Shown: positions 48,671 through 60,365 of the stretch, piece after piece
How the letters are laid out: every line of letters begins with the position of its first letter
Position numbering within the stretch: the first letter of the stretch is position 1
Assembly: GCA_034638255.1 (NCBI GenBank)
Contig: JAWPGT010000006.1
Location: 372,001 to 436,000 of the forward strand
Length of the DNA: 64,000 nucleotides
Origin: Coprinus comatus
Taxonomy: Eukaryota; Basidiomycota; Agaricomycetes; Agaricales; Agaricaceae
Direction of reading: 5' to 3'
Notes under the pieces: model-generated
The model's input: the letters and a program-made list of their open reading frames with translations, nothing else
Database searches by the model: none
Told to the model about the DNA's origin: nothing
Program-made: the position numbers and the translations under genes

Positions 48671-49634
48671 ATATTAAGTGGACGGACACAATGGTGGAGA
48701 GATAGAGAGATAGAGAGTGAGTGGTATGTATCTATGCGCGTTATTAGCCTAAAGCGTATGTGTACATCTGCTTGGCCCTGACCCATCAAGCTTTGTTTAC
48801 AATTGGACAGAATACTTTTATGTATGGCACCTCAAGGATTCCGACCCCGTAGGACTTGGAGAATACGCAGCAGAATTAATACAACATACAGCACATATAT
48901 GATGTGTCAAATCATACTGTTCAAGATTTCATACCCAATCCCCGGCCAGCCCATGATCGATCCACATCGTAATAGACTCGAAACAGCGTTAGGTAGGCTC
49001 TCCCAGCCTATATGATTCCTTCCGAATACTTATTGTCATGTTCTGAAATTCGCCGCAAAGGTTAATTTAAGAATACACCGTTGTTAGTCAGTCCGGCAGC
49101 TTCCGCCTGGGCAGTGAGTCGCAACAGCACAATGGGTTCATTAAGCACAGGCACGATCCCTGCGCAGCCCGTGTGTTGGGCTAATGTCTGCCGAGCTAGT
49201 TTGACAGGTCGTTCCGAAGAGCGTGCGGCATTGCCGTCTTGGGCCAAAGTTGCGGGTGGAGAAGGAGTAAGTGGGGATTCACTGGAAGATTCCCACAGGC
49301 TGACTCGGCATTGTCAGATTGACATGGCTACGGACATAATAATGATAGAGGCAATGGAGGACCGAGCACTGATGGGACCACAGCCAGCATCAGCGGACTG
49401 CTTCGATTTCTTCGGATCGGGTCGTCGTCTAAATGCCAAAGACCCTGCAATCTCCAGATCCGTCTCTTGGTGCCTTCCCCACGATTAATCCTAGAGTCTG
49501 AAACCTACATTTGGCTCACGCTGGTTCATCGCAATCTGAACCACCCTGCTGTCCCGTATAAAATACCCAGCACACCCTGCACTCTTCATTCCTCCTCGTC
49601 TTCGTATTCACCCCCCACCCTCCTTTCCTTTAGA
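48671..49634. other. Divergent region between MFS and terpene synthase genes
   Basis: 964 bp separate the two divergent starts. It contains a GATAGAGA-type repeat near 48700 and a GC-richer open stretch at 49062-49490 described separately. The last 130 bp (TCTTCATTCCTCCTCGTC region) are a pyrimidine-rich leader for the synthase. Confidence 0.5.
49062..49480 (-). other. Possible small gene or gene remnant (unresolved strand)
   Basis: On the minus strand one frame is open from about 49480 to 49062 except for a single TGA. It encodes SADAGCGPISARSSIASIII, then TPSPPATLAQDGNAARSSE, and ends VPVLNEPIVLLRLTAQAEAA plus GLTNNGVFLN. A 58-nt segment (GTCCGT to TTCCAG, containing CTGAC) would remove the TGA in phase, but the donor is weak and no ATG is present. 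On the plus strand a 119-residue frame from the ATG at 49132 is also open. I cannot decide which, if either, is coding. Confidence 0.28.
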
Positions 49635-51363
49635 ATGGTCCCGTCTCCAAAATCTCCCCCACCAACCCACTTCGTCCTCCCAGACCTCGTCTCCCACTGC
49701 AACTTCAAGTTGCGCATCAGCAGGCATCGCAAACAGGTCACTTCAGAGACCAAGAAATGGCTCTTCCAAGGCGACAACCTCTCAGGCGACAAATGCAAGG
49801 CCTATCATGGACTTAATGCAGGTTTGCTCACGGCCATGACCTACCCAGATGCCGCGTGCCCTCAGCTGCGAGTCTGTAATGACTTCTTGACTTTCCTTTT
49901 CCATTTGGATAATCTCTCGGATGATATGGACAACCGCGGGACACGCAATGTTGCGGATGTCGTCCTAAACTCCCTTTATCACCCTCACACTCTCTGTCCC
50001 TCAGCACGCATCGGAAAGATGACCCGGCAGTAAGCAATTTATTGTTTTCCTTATCTTACTCCTTCTAATTTTAGCTTTCTCTCAGCCTTTACAAACGTAT
50101 TCTTCAAACAGCTTCCCTTGGAACACAGCAACGCTTTATCGAGACAATGGACTTCTTTTTCCAAAGTGTAACCCAACAAGCTCTTGATCGTGCCAATGGT
50201 GTAATACCCGATCTCGAATCCTATATTGCTTTACGCCGTGACACTTCCGGATGCAAGCCATGTTGGGCCTTGATCGAATGCAAGTCTCGACTCTAAATTA
50301 TCCCTGACACTCTACTCACTCCCTTTTACAGATGCCAGCAACCTCAACATCCCGGACCATGTCATGGACCATCCAGCAGTACGCGCACTGGGAGAAGCTA
50401 CAAACGACCTCGTCACATGGTCAAACGTAAGTCATTTAACCTTGACGGATTGAGAGTGCTTGTACTCAACCTGTCCGCCTCTAGGACATCTTCTCCTACA
50501 ACGTGGAGCAGTCTAAGGGTGACACCCATAACATGATTGTTGTCGCAATGAACCAGAAGGGACTTGATCTTCAAGCCGCCGTGGACTTTGTCGGTGACAT
50601 GTGCAAACAAAGCATAGATCGCTTCACGACAGAAAGAGCCAATCTGCCTTCCTGGGGACCTGCGATCGACCGCCAGGTCCAGACTTATGTTGACGGCTTG
50701 GCTAGCTGGATTGTTGGATCCCTGCATTGGTCGTTCGAGTCGACGAGGTATTTTGGAACGAATGGCCGGAAGATCAAGGCTACTCGTGTCGTTGAACTAT
50801 TACCTCTCCGTCCAGGAGTCGCACAAGCCTACAAGTCCAAGAAAGCGCTTTCAATCTGTGTTACATCTGTATTGCCTTCTCAGCCACAAGAACCATCACC
50901 GGCGGCCACAAGCCCCCCAATCACACCAAAGGAAGGACAGCATCTGGTCCCAGAGATTCTCGATCCATATGGGATTACTTCGCAAGGGCACGACCCTTTG
51001 GACGAATTAATCCCTCTTATACTCCGCGTCGATACATCTTCCAAGAAACCCAATTCCACTCCGGTCTTAGGTCGCATCCAAACCATTGGGTTGCCCATAT
51101 CTGCAAAGGACCACGATTCAGATTCGAGCATCTCTACCGGAGTTCTTGTTTTCCATCCATTGTCTCCGGGTATATTATCCCCTGCAGGCGGGAACCCATT
51201 GGTTCCACAGAGAGCATTAGAGAATGGACCAATTGCCAAACCCTTTACAAATCTATATGCACTTACTCTCGGGTTCTTTTACTCTCTCATCATTCAACCT
51301 TCGATGAACTTCATTCGGTCTTTCGTTGATGGTGATATACATGCGCACCCCTTCATATTTTGA
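49635..51363 (+). CDS. Sesquiterpene synthase with long C-terminal extension
   Basis: Class I terpene cyclase that would ionise farnesyl diphosphate. The ATG at 49635 gives MVPSPKSPPPTHFVLPDLVS. Four exons, with introns near 50033-50084, 50280-50331 and 50428-50484, give about 520 residues. The metal-binding motif is FLFHLDNLSDDMDNRGTRNV, a D(N)xxD type. The NSE motif is NDLVTWSN joined to DIFSYNVEQSKGDTHNM, and the RY pair is SFESTRYFG. Up to about residue 355 it matches basidiomycete synthases. After VVELLPLRPG an extra stretch of about 165 residues follows: Pro/Ser-rich, then a hydrophobic segment (FTNLYALTLGFFYSLIIQPS). The second intron is GC-AG. No P450 or other pathway gene is adjacent, so a biosynthetic cluster is not supported. 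The product is not predictable. Confidence 0.9.
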
Positions 51364-54300
51364 GTATCAACATTGAGCTTTTTCTCTTGACTCAACTTAA
51401 ACAATTTCAACTAATCCAAAATGGAATATGCGCTGGATACCTTTCATTTTTCCTTTCATAGAATTCCTTTTACAGGATCCAATAGAACCCTTTGAGCGGT
51501 TCTCCTTACATTTTACATCCACATTCTAACTTATCCTAATTATTGAGGCATTAAACCACCCACACAGTCTTTTCTTCGTTCTCCGATTCTTCGTTCCTTT
51601 TCGTTCGCCCCAATACTCTTACCCTTTCTACTATTTCTACTATACATTTCTTATTAGTTGAACGATACAAATTTACTTAGTTACTTGATTCTCTTACAAA
51701 CTATACTTTTTTTTTCGTTCTCAACCCCGGGAACCAGCGCATTCTTCACGTTCTTCTTACTTTTCGATTTTCTTGGAACTTGTTGAACAATTCCCTTTTT
51801 TCTTCGTTCTATTATCACAATCACAAGTTGACTGTTCAGATATAATTAGTATGGTGTATTAGTATCTAGTTTGGCCAATGTGAAGCCTTTACGTGTGTGA
51901 ACTTCGAATTCGAACTTGAACCATGTATTTTCCCCTTTGACAAATACATATTTATTAATGAAAATTGCTTCAATGTTTAACGTTTGGAGTCATTGGTGAG
52001 ATCTTGAGAAGCTAACAATGCTAATCTAAATGTTCCCTTCATTCCCGCTTGTCCGTTGTCAGTTTGCTCGTTTGCCCGTAAATACCCTTCTTTGGCAGGA
52101 ACTATTCAAAACCAACCAATACTAACCGCTAACCGGGCTCCAAACTCCACGGCACTTCTCGCATTGCCAATATATTAATCGTCTCATAGGTATATATATC
52201 ATCATTGTAATCATAAGTAACGGTTTGACTCCGAGTTTCTTGACCGTGTGTATAAGTCTTCGATACATCTATATCAATCACATGTACTGTACACTTACAT
52301 ACGATAAATATCATTGATTTTATGCATTATGCATTCTGATTCGTCCATAACATCCATAACAATTGATCTTCGCTAAGTTTATTATCGTAATATGTCATCA
52401 ACTCAATATGTCATCATTATCATCACACATCCACATCATCATTTTATCTATTTGAGATATTAGGAGTAAAGAGTAACGGTAGCAATGCATATACGTAGAC
52501 AAGGATACTAAGAATAAGTAAAATCTTGAAACAGGACAACCGGGATGACGAGTCTGAGTTAATAATTGTGCTTGATGGGTATCCGGGACCGAACACAATC
52601 GCAGATACAGACATATCATGCGTTTGGGCAATCCAGTTCAGATTCTTTCGTTTTTGTTTTGTTCCAAGTTGTTCTATCACACCATAGGTTATTTTTAGCA
52701 ACGATTTTGGCTCTTGGCCCTTTGAGTACGGGTTTCGGAAACTTTGGAAACTTGAGAAAACATTGGAGCTGGAAGGGTATCCCGGATATAGTATACGTTG
52801 ATGAATTTTGCCATTGTGCGCGTGGAGTGTGTGTGTGTATGTGTATGCGTTCAATGGAGAGTAAAACCGTAGAATACCCGACGTATATGTTTCATCTCTT
52901 ACAAAATACTCAGGCTATTCTCTCCCGAGTCCCGACACGGCGAGCCAAGTGCCAACTACTCGGATTTTATATTTAGAACATGGGATCGTCACCAAGATCT
53001 TTTTGGTTTTTTGAATACATAAGTATGTAGAAAAAGAACAGGAACCAACCCCTGACGACATAACTTCCCAATGATATTTATTTATGGACGCCACTACTGT
53101 ATATATATGGTTATACAAGTCGACCCTGAACACGCGAATCAGTGAAGTGAAATTAACAATGGAGACCTGACCCTTAAGGTCTATATATAATTGGGTATAT
53201 GTCATTGTATGGGCTTTTTTCTTCTCAAGTTATTGTTATGGTGTTCCCTCTCGGTAATAATTCTATTTCCTTGGTGCTATCATGGGAGTGTGGGAGTAAG
53301 TGGGAGTGCTACTGCTATGCTAAAAAGCCCGTATGTGTAGTATCCGACGTCGGTTTGGTTTTCTACATAATTTGAGTGTACATAAGTGGTCTAGACTCTA
53401 TAGACCCTGATAATATAGTAGAGGTTTAATGTTTAAACATTTAGCCCTTGCCGAATTCTACTTATGTATTGAAGAGGTAATAGTGTGAAACGAAGATCGG
53501 TAGGCGCCACTATCCCCAAACTGGATATCTAACTCAGTCTCTCGGTCTGTTGGCGAGTTGAAGCTGAAGAATTGTTTACTATGACTTCAGAGTATGCGGC
53601 AGTTATTCCAGTACCCGAAGTCCGACGGTGACCGTCGGGTGGAGATAGATGTCATTGATGGATGTCGCGGAGACGTTGTCCCCCTTAAAAGAAAAAAAGG
53701 AAATCTGAAAGAAACTGTGCAAGTTCCGAGAGCATCATAATAACTAGGCAGGGATCTTGAAAATGAATCATGTTGACAAAGTCAGTTTACCGTCTCTCGG
53801 GTCCTCGGAGGGAGAATGTCAATATATTTGACAACTACAATACAGACGTAATTGTACGTTTCGTGCCTGTACTTAAGTGCATGTTATGTTCATATAATCG
53901 TATGCACTGACACATCACACATCACACAGGAGAATTCAAACAAGTCACTATGGGATTTTGCTATTGAATATGACATTGGCATGTATGTGAATCTGAGCGC
54001 TTGAAAGAGTTGACAAGCGCGTACTATTTGATGGACCGATGTCCATGTGAGATGGAATACCATTTTGAATATATAAGAGGAATGTTGGAGATTACTACAA
54101 GTTTGCTGGGATCAAACATCAGATGCATGCATCAAATTGATGCAACTCAGGTCGTAAAGGTTAAATCTCAGGCACCTTACCACGAGGGAAAACATCAGTC
54201 CGCGAACAACATACTGAGTGCCATTTCTATTTCTTGTATTGATGTGATTATAATGATCGACTCGCGACAATCTTAATGGTTTATGCATTATGCATCACAT

Positions 54301-56811
54301 GTTATAATTTAGTACAAAGTAATGGCAACGGCATGGACGAATTTTTGTGGCAATGAAAAACGCAACAATACAGCACACCCGCTGATCACCGTTTTAGTAC
54401 CGAAAAGGGGAAGAGCTACCATCGATTGAACTAATTCAATTGACTCCAAATTGGCCAGTTGGCAAAGGGACGAAACATGTCCGATTTTAACATCAGTTCT
54501 ATTTTTAGATGTCATAGATGTTGGAAGTTTGTGGACTTGCGGCTGCATCATGGATCATGCATGCAATGATGCACATATTGCCCACGGGTCACAAAAATTG
54601 GTTTGTAATCTCTCTTCCAATTGTCAACAGAACATGCCGGACTGATCATGGTGATTGTGGACCTTCGCTTGTATGTATTCTTACGATCATGAGGACCCAT
54701 CTGTGGTGTTGGTGGTTCTTGATTTCTCTCAACAGGGGTGATTTGAATTGGTATTGGAATGATGGGTAAGTTTACTCTGTTTTGGACGAGAATGTGGTGT
54801 TATGGTGACTTTATTCTCGGGGAAGTCAAACATACTGAAGGAGAACAATAACAATAAGTATGGAAGTGACCCTTCGAGTTTGTTAACAAGCTGATAGGGG
54901 TAATCCGAGTTACTAGGACTATGAGAAAGAGAACTCTTTTTAAACTTGAACTTCTGACATGAGAGTTAGAGTGGTGTTTATGGACAGATTCGAAGAGATA
55001 CTGGCGGTAATAAGTCGTATGTAGATGCCCAAAGTCTTGGAATGCTCTCCAACTCACTGAACCGCTGGTTCGACTCATCATAACCAAGACTATAGGGGGT
55101 CCAAGGTGATGGCACTAGTACTGCTCATTACCATCTTTACACTTAACAACTTGGATTGTTTCCAACTCACCAACACATCAATGGACTAGTGGAATCGCTC
55201 AGTAGTTACTTTCTTTCTAACTATTGCAGTGCTGCGCATATGTTGATTTCGATTTGACATGGCACTGAGTACTTTAGAGTCACTTTTTGTCATAATCGTA
55301 CTCAGAGCGATTTACGCACTTGATAGTGTACTGATGTATCGGACAGGTATCGGTTATTGGCTGAGTCGGAACTCCAAAGTGTTGAAACAGTAGAGTTGGT
55401 CAAGAGTTGGTAAATCAGTATGTCATTTTGATCGGTGCTGTGAGTTATCTATTTATAGAACAACAGAATCCCCGAGACAAGTTTCCACACTAATAAGTAC
55501 TAAAGTACCGAATCCTGTGCATTAGGCGCAAGTTCTGCAATGATAAAGTTATTGTGTACCTCCATGAGTAATAATACGCCGTCATCGCTACAGTAAAGAC
55601 GCTTAGTTCGATGCATACTATACAGAATTACCATCCAAGCCTAACAATCAACAACAGATTGTCGATATGACAATGAGTGGAACAAGGCGATGGCATCGTG
55701 CAATTCTGATTCTGTATACTGGACTATACTAGCTAAATCAAGCCCAAGTACTATCTACGAGCTTGTTGCGTCTTTCTGCATTCGATAGTCCGACTTAGGA
55801 TCCATCAACTTTTCCGCGGTCATCATATTGGTTTAAAAGTCCAACAGCATCGATGTCCTTAACAACGTTCTTGGAAGAACTTGGGTTATGTTTTCCCGAA
55901 AACATTAGGACTGCATATCAACTACATTTCTACTAACGCTGAAAATAGCATCTCACCTCGCCGTTGCTTGCTGCGCGGAGATTGTTAATCAGTATTAATA
56001 TATCAGTTGAAAACAAAAAAAGCCTTTATCCCCGTCATCTACATTACGTCATGGATTTCAATTATCTGTGGTGCACTGGTGTTTCAAAGTTCAGCGCAGC
56101 GGTATGTTAGAATATGAAGATGTCGCATGGCTAAATATATATACTATATTGGCTTTGCTTAGTATTAGCGCCCATCATTATTAGTAGTCAATGCTGAGCG
56201 CTGAGCACCTGGACCTTTCAGATCTCAATACTATATATGTTCCTAGTTCATGATCGTTGCGATTACCTGTGTGAATCATTGAATCATGTTGAATGCTGTT
56301 AAAATTTTCATTCATAATACGATCCTCCCATGGCTATTACTGACGGGACATATGGTTGTAAAGTCCGAGCTTGAAGGCGAATTAGTTGTGAAATGAATCT
56401 AAACCCGCAAGGTTCAAAACATTTAGGTTGGTCTTCCTGTGAATATATTCCTCCGTTGTCCATTGTAAGTATGACTCCAACGCCTGTCAGGAACAGATGT
56501 GCTGGTTCGAGACGACCTGTTTACGGTCAAGGAGACTGTATGGGTGAAAACTTACACATGCCATGGCGACTATTGTTCGATAATTTAAGAATCGGAACTA
56601 GTACACCAGGTACAAGAATGATATAGATAGGCGACATTGGACAATTCGGACATACCTACATATTACTCCTTTGTATATATATTCAGAAAAATAGATCAAA
56701 TTGATCCATAATTATATATATCTTATTGTTTTGCACCATCTAAGAGAAAACCAACGGAGTAATTAGGACTGCGGTTAAGATGAAGCTGAATTTTACTAAA
56801 ACTTGATCCCT
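51364..56811. other. About 5.4 kb without a recognisable gene
   Basis: Longest gene-free stretch in the window. It is AT-rich with pyrimidine-rich 3' flanks after the terpene synthase (51480-51800). Only short frames occur (for example 52566-52976, 54001-54276, 54518-54769, 56393-56626), none with domain features or convincing splice joins. The palindromic ATGCATTATGCAT-type sequence appears near 52322 and 54284. No reverse transcriptase, transposase, long terminal repeat or clear terminal inverted repeat was seen. It could contain decayed elements, non-coding transcripts or a lineage-specific gene too short to see. Confidence 0.55.
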
Positions 56812-58059
56812 CTAATGATTAACCTCCCAGATCTGATCCCTAACAACCCAAGGACCATCATACCACATCCTCTTCTCGAAAACGAGGTACTGGACTACAT
56901 GTTGTCTCGCAGCAGGGAAAGAACCATGCTTGGCCTCGATATCGGTTGCAAGCTTATGCATAGGCTTTCCTCTGCGATCGTACATCTCAAGGCTCTAAGA
57001 AAGGGCATAAGTATTGTTGCTAAACGGGTAAACCCATCAGACAAACCTGTTCTGTGTCGAATTTCACCAAAGCGTGGACCATTAGACGGTTTCCGAACTT
57101 GGGATCTTCTGCAGCAAGATATCCTTCAGTCACACGAATGGATACGATTTGGGTGGGGTTGACTTCGCGGTGAAAACGCCACACATAATTGAAGTTTGAC
57201 GATCTCTTCTTTTGGCCAGCAAGTGTATCAGCGAGGAAAGAGTCGGTAGTGAGTCGTTTGATTTCTTTGACATCATTCCTATATAAGTCATCAATAAACA
57301 CACGAGTTGACTACTGAGGAAGACCCATACTTGGCCATGGCTACATTCAATTGCGTGTATGTTTCTAGAGCAAGACTTCGTGTTGGAGCTAGCCAAGCGG
57401 TAGGTCTTGTGGATTTTGTAGTGAATGCATAAATTGGCCATGTAAATAGCTTCTTGAAGAATCCGTCACTACCTGTGCTTACGCCTGGAAAGGCATTATG
57501 TGAGGCAAGAGTAGCCATGCTAGTAGCGTTTTTTAAATCATTGTGTCGATTTCTCCAGAACTGTTCCCATCCAGCACGAACACCACCTGTACTGCTCCGA
57601 GAAATGACAGAATAGGGTATCGTGACATCTGTTCTTGGAGGGTATGACATGAATAATTAGGCTACTATAGATTGGACATACAAGCGTACCTAGTGTGTCC
57701 ACCCTCTGACCCCAGACATCGGCTGTTGGCATAAATCGAGAGAATGCTAGGATTTGGTCAAGTTGGTCCATCTGATCTTGCTCCGTAGAATCTTCGTCAT
57801 CTTTAGCTGCAGCCTTTTCCACAGGGACACTGGGAGAAGATTTTGTACGGGTTTTCGTAGAGGGTTTTTGGGCAGAAGCAGACGTGGCCGACGTCTTCCG
57901 TGTAGACTTGGACTTGGTTGTGGCCACAGCAGTTGCTGTTGCGTACGTTCGGCGGTATGTAGCCGGAACAATGAGCCGAGCCGAGCAATTACGCGTCAGC
58001 AAGCCGAGCTGGGCATGGGTAAGAGAGTTCAGGTATGTTCTGGAAAGCCCGGACGCCAT
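56812..58059 (-). CDS. Mitochondrial Tim44-like / mL45-Mba1-type protein
   Basis: Predicted mitochondrial matrix protein of the Tim44-like fold, which includes ribosomal mL45 and the yeast ribosome receptor Mba1. It starts MASGLSRTYLNSLTHAQLGL; the Arg/Ser/Ala-rich N-terminus (TYRRTYATATAVATT) looks like a presequence. A Lys/Ser-rich linker and an acidic stretch follow. The Tim44-like part reads RFHREVNPTQIVSIRVTEGY, LAAEDPKFGNRLMVHALVKF, DTEQ, then across a short intron the SLEIYDRRG-like strand and RMWYDGPWVVRDQIWEVNH before the stop. The genes on its right (MIX17-like, MGR3-like) are also mitochondrial. A role in inner-membrane insertion or the mitoribosome is inferred from the family. Confidence 0.8.
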
Positions 58060-58270
58060 TGCGGACGATGAGGAGAAGTAGAAAACGTCACCGAATTTCG
58101 GCGCGGCGCGGTTATTCGGGCACAAACACGGTCAATTTTTCGGGGGAAGGTTGTTTGGCTGTATTTGTTGCAGATTTCCGGTATTGCAAACTTTGGCCGG
58201 CTTTATTCGTCACCCAGTTTTTCTGACTATTTCTACCAAGTTCTTCGCACCTTAACCCACAACATCTACC
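58060..58270. promoter_or_regulatory. 211-bp bidirectional promoter region of two mitochondrial genes
   Basis: The Tim44-like gene reads left from 58059 and the CX9C gene reads right from 58271, so both promoters must fit in 211 bp. A GC-rich segment (GGCGCGGCGCGG) lies near 58106. No TATA box is obvious. Confidence 0.6.
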
Positions 58271-58866
58271 ATGGCTGTGAGTATATTGTCCTCATCGTGT
58301 AGAATCACTTACTCATACCACTTCATAGCGTTCATCCCGCTCCCGTGCTTCTGCTCCCCGTGCTGCCCCAGCTCAAACCCGTAGCGCATCCACTGCTGCT
58401 GCTCCCGCTGGATACAACAACGCTGCACATGCCCCCGCTCCTCCTGCAGCTGCAGCTGCCTCCGCTGCTCAGCCAAGGCAACCCGGCATGCTCGCCCAAA
58501 TGGCTGCAACTGCTGGTTCCGTAGCAGTCGGTTCGACTATTGGTCATGGTCTCTCTAGCATGCTCTTTGGCGGTTCGAGCCAGGCTGCTCCTGCGGAAGC
58601 CCCCGCTGCACCAGTCCAACAACAACAGTCCTCTGGTATCAGCTGCGAGGCACAAGCCAAGGGTATGTTCCTTTCATCCTTCACATACGTCCTTGTAATA
58701 ATCAGGGATCTTTCAGAATTCACCAAGTGTCTTGAGAAGGCCGACCTTCCTTCGTGCACATGGTATCTTGAGCAACTCAAGGCGGTAAGTTTTGTCCTAT
58801 TTCGTTTATTGGGTTTTCTCGTGCTCATAGTCTCCTCAGTGCCAAGCTGCCGCTGCTCCTTACTAA
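58271..58866 (+). CDS. Twin CX9C (CHCH) mitochondrial protein, MIX17/CHCHD2-like
   Basis: Small intermembrane-space protein imported by the Mia40 disulfide relay. The first exon is only ATGGCT; an intron (58277-58328) leads to RSSRSRASAPRAAPAQT. An Ala/Pro/Gln-rich N-terminal half is followed by the hydrophobic Gly-rich MLAQMAATAGSVAVGSTIGH, a hallmark of the CHCHD2/CHCHD10/Mix17 family. The CHCH domain is CEAQAK joined to EFTKC (Cys-x9-Cys), then CTWYLEQLKA joined to C (second Cys-x9-Cys), ending QAAAAPY. All four cysteines of the twin motif are present. Two further introns lie near 58661-58717 and 58784-58839. The length is normal, about 145 residues. Confidence 0.92.
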
Positions 58867-60365
58867 ACAACGGATCTGTTATTTGTGAACATTTTTACAT
58901 CTACCGGGGAGATTGGGCTGGTCATACTGTCGTACCTCTGCATCGCACATCGTTTTTTGTATCAAATCTTTATTAATTGTTAGGTGCAATATAGATCCCC
59001 CACTCATCTGTGATTATATACATTTCAATATTCTTTGGATATCGGACTAGACAAAGCTCTGTTGCTTGCGTGTATCATTTATAGTTTCAGGAAGTTCTTG
59101 GAGCACGAGTATGTGCGCAAGTCCAATCTAATACAAGTCCGTTGCAGGACGGTTTTCGCCTTCCCACTGAGCAGCAAGTGTGGTGTTAGGTTTAATTTAT
59201 AACCGGAAGATTCGAACGTTTCTGACTCGGCCCATCTCCATAAGATGTAGAAAGGAAATACATGCTCGGGTTGACTGCTTTCAAGAGGGAAACAGCCGAG
59301 TTACCAAGAGCGAATGTCATTAGAGTCAGCAGGATACAAATCTATCGGTTTCAAGCACTGATTCTTTTGGAACACATACCAAGCCTGTTCCACAAACTCA
59401 TGCCTAATTCACGGATTGTTATCAAAAAGACTGTATTCATATATCTGTATCTGTACATGACAATGGCAAAAGAGTGGTGAGCATCGTGCTATTGGAGCCA
59501 AGTATAACGAGAAGATCTCATTTTAATTTTTCCTTCTGGAGGTCTGTCCAGGTAAGAGGATATAGGTTCTGATAGGCTATCATAAAGGGCCAAGATATGA
59601 GACAAAAAAGTTATGGAACATTGAATCTCGGATATGAAGATTGCCACGAGTACAACGTCGTCAAAAATCTTTAAAAAATAATTTTATGGTCTCAAATAGC
59701 GATACGTTGAAACAGGCTTCATGGAAGATACTCAATATGCCACTGCCTCCTGAGGAAAAAGAAAAACCGAAAGATGGATGAGCCAGTTACCACATAGAGT
59801 TTCTGATTTGTTACGCCGTTTCAAATTCTATAAAAAATCCAGCATACGTAGAGTTAGAATCTTACCATGGCCCATGAACTGGTTCGAACACCACAATACC
59901 AGAACGTGTTCCAGATTAAGTTTAGAAGTGGTGTATTCGTAGGGTATTACAAGTCAACAAGTATTCGAGCCAGGAAGGTGTTCTTGATTGATAATGACAC
60001 TAGTCTCGAGTCTGCAGGTCAACCGCAGGTGTTTATGTATGCCGTTATTGTTAAATGTGATGGTGGTGTTTAGCTTTTGGACCGTTGTAGACATGCACCA
60101 GTATGTAGCCAGAGTTATGAAGACATTTATCTCGAGAACACTAGAAGCACAATAACCTTGATAAAACATCCGTGTTACAATGAGGAGATGGATGTAGTAA
60201 ATAGATGAGTATGGAAATGACACAAAAGTCTCACGGCAAAAAATAGCATCTTGGCATTTTACCGAATCCCCTTCCGTTCCACCTCGAGCCTCAATTTCCC
60301 TGCAAGCATCTCTCGCCACTAATTCTTAATTCTTAATTCCATCAATATATCTAACTAAAAAAACA
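58867..60365. other. About 1.5 kb intergenic, no gene recognised
   Basis: Short frames only (59262-59480, 59867-60073); none has domain features. A near-perfect TTCTTAATTC duplication sits just before the next gene (60321-60340). Confidence 0.5.

Noticed and set aside
49635..51363. Terpene biosynthetic gene cluster
   Set aside because: No cytochrome P450, oxidoreductase or pathway regulator is adjacent; the MFS neighbour belongs to a general transporter group.
55060..55085. Possible tRNA TpsiC-like sequence (GGTTCGACTC)
   Set aside because: No acceptor stem, D arm or anticodon stem can be paired around it.
56393..56626. Plus-strand frame of 77 codons
   Set aside because: No domain, no conserved motif and no convincing splice partners; treated as chance.
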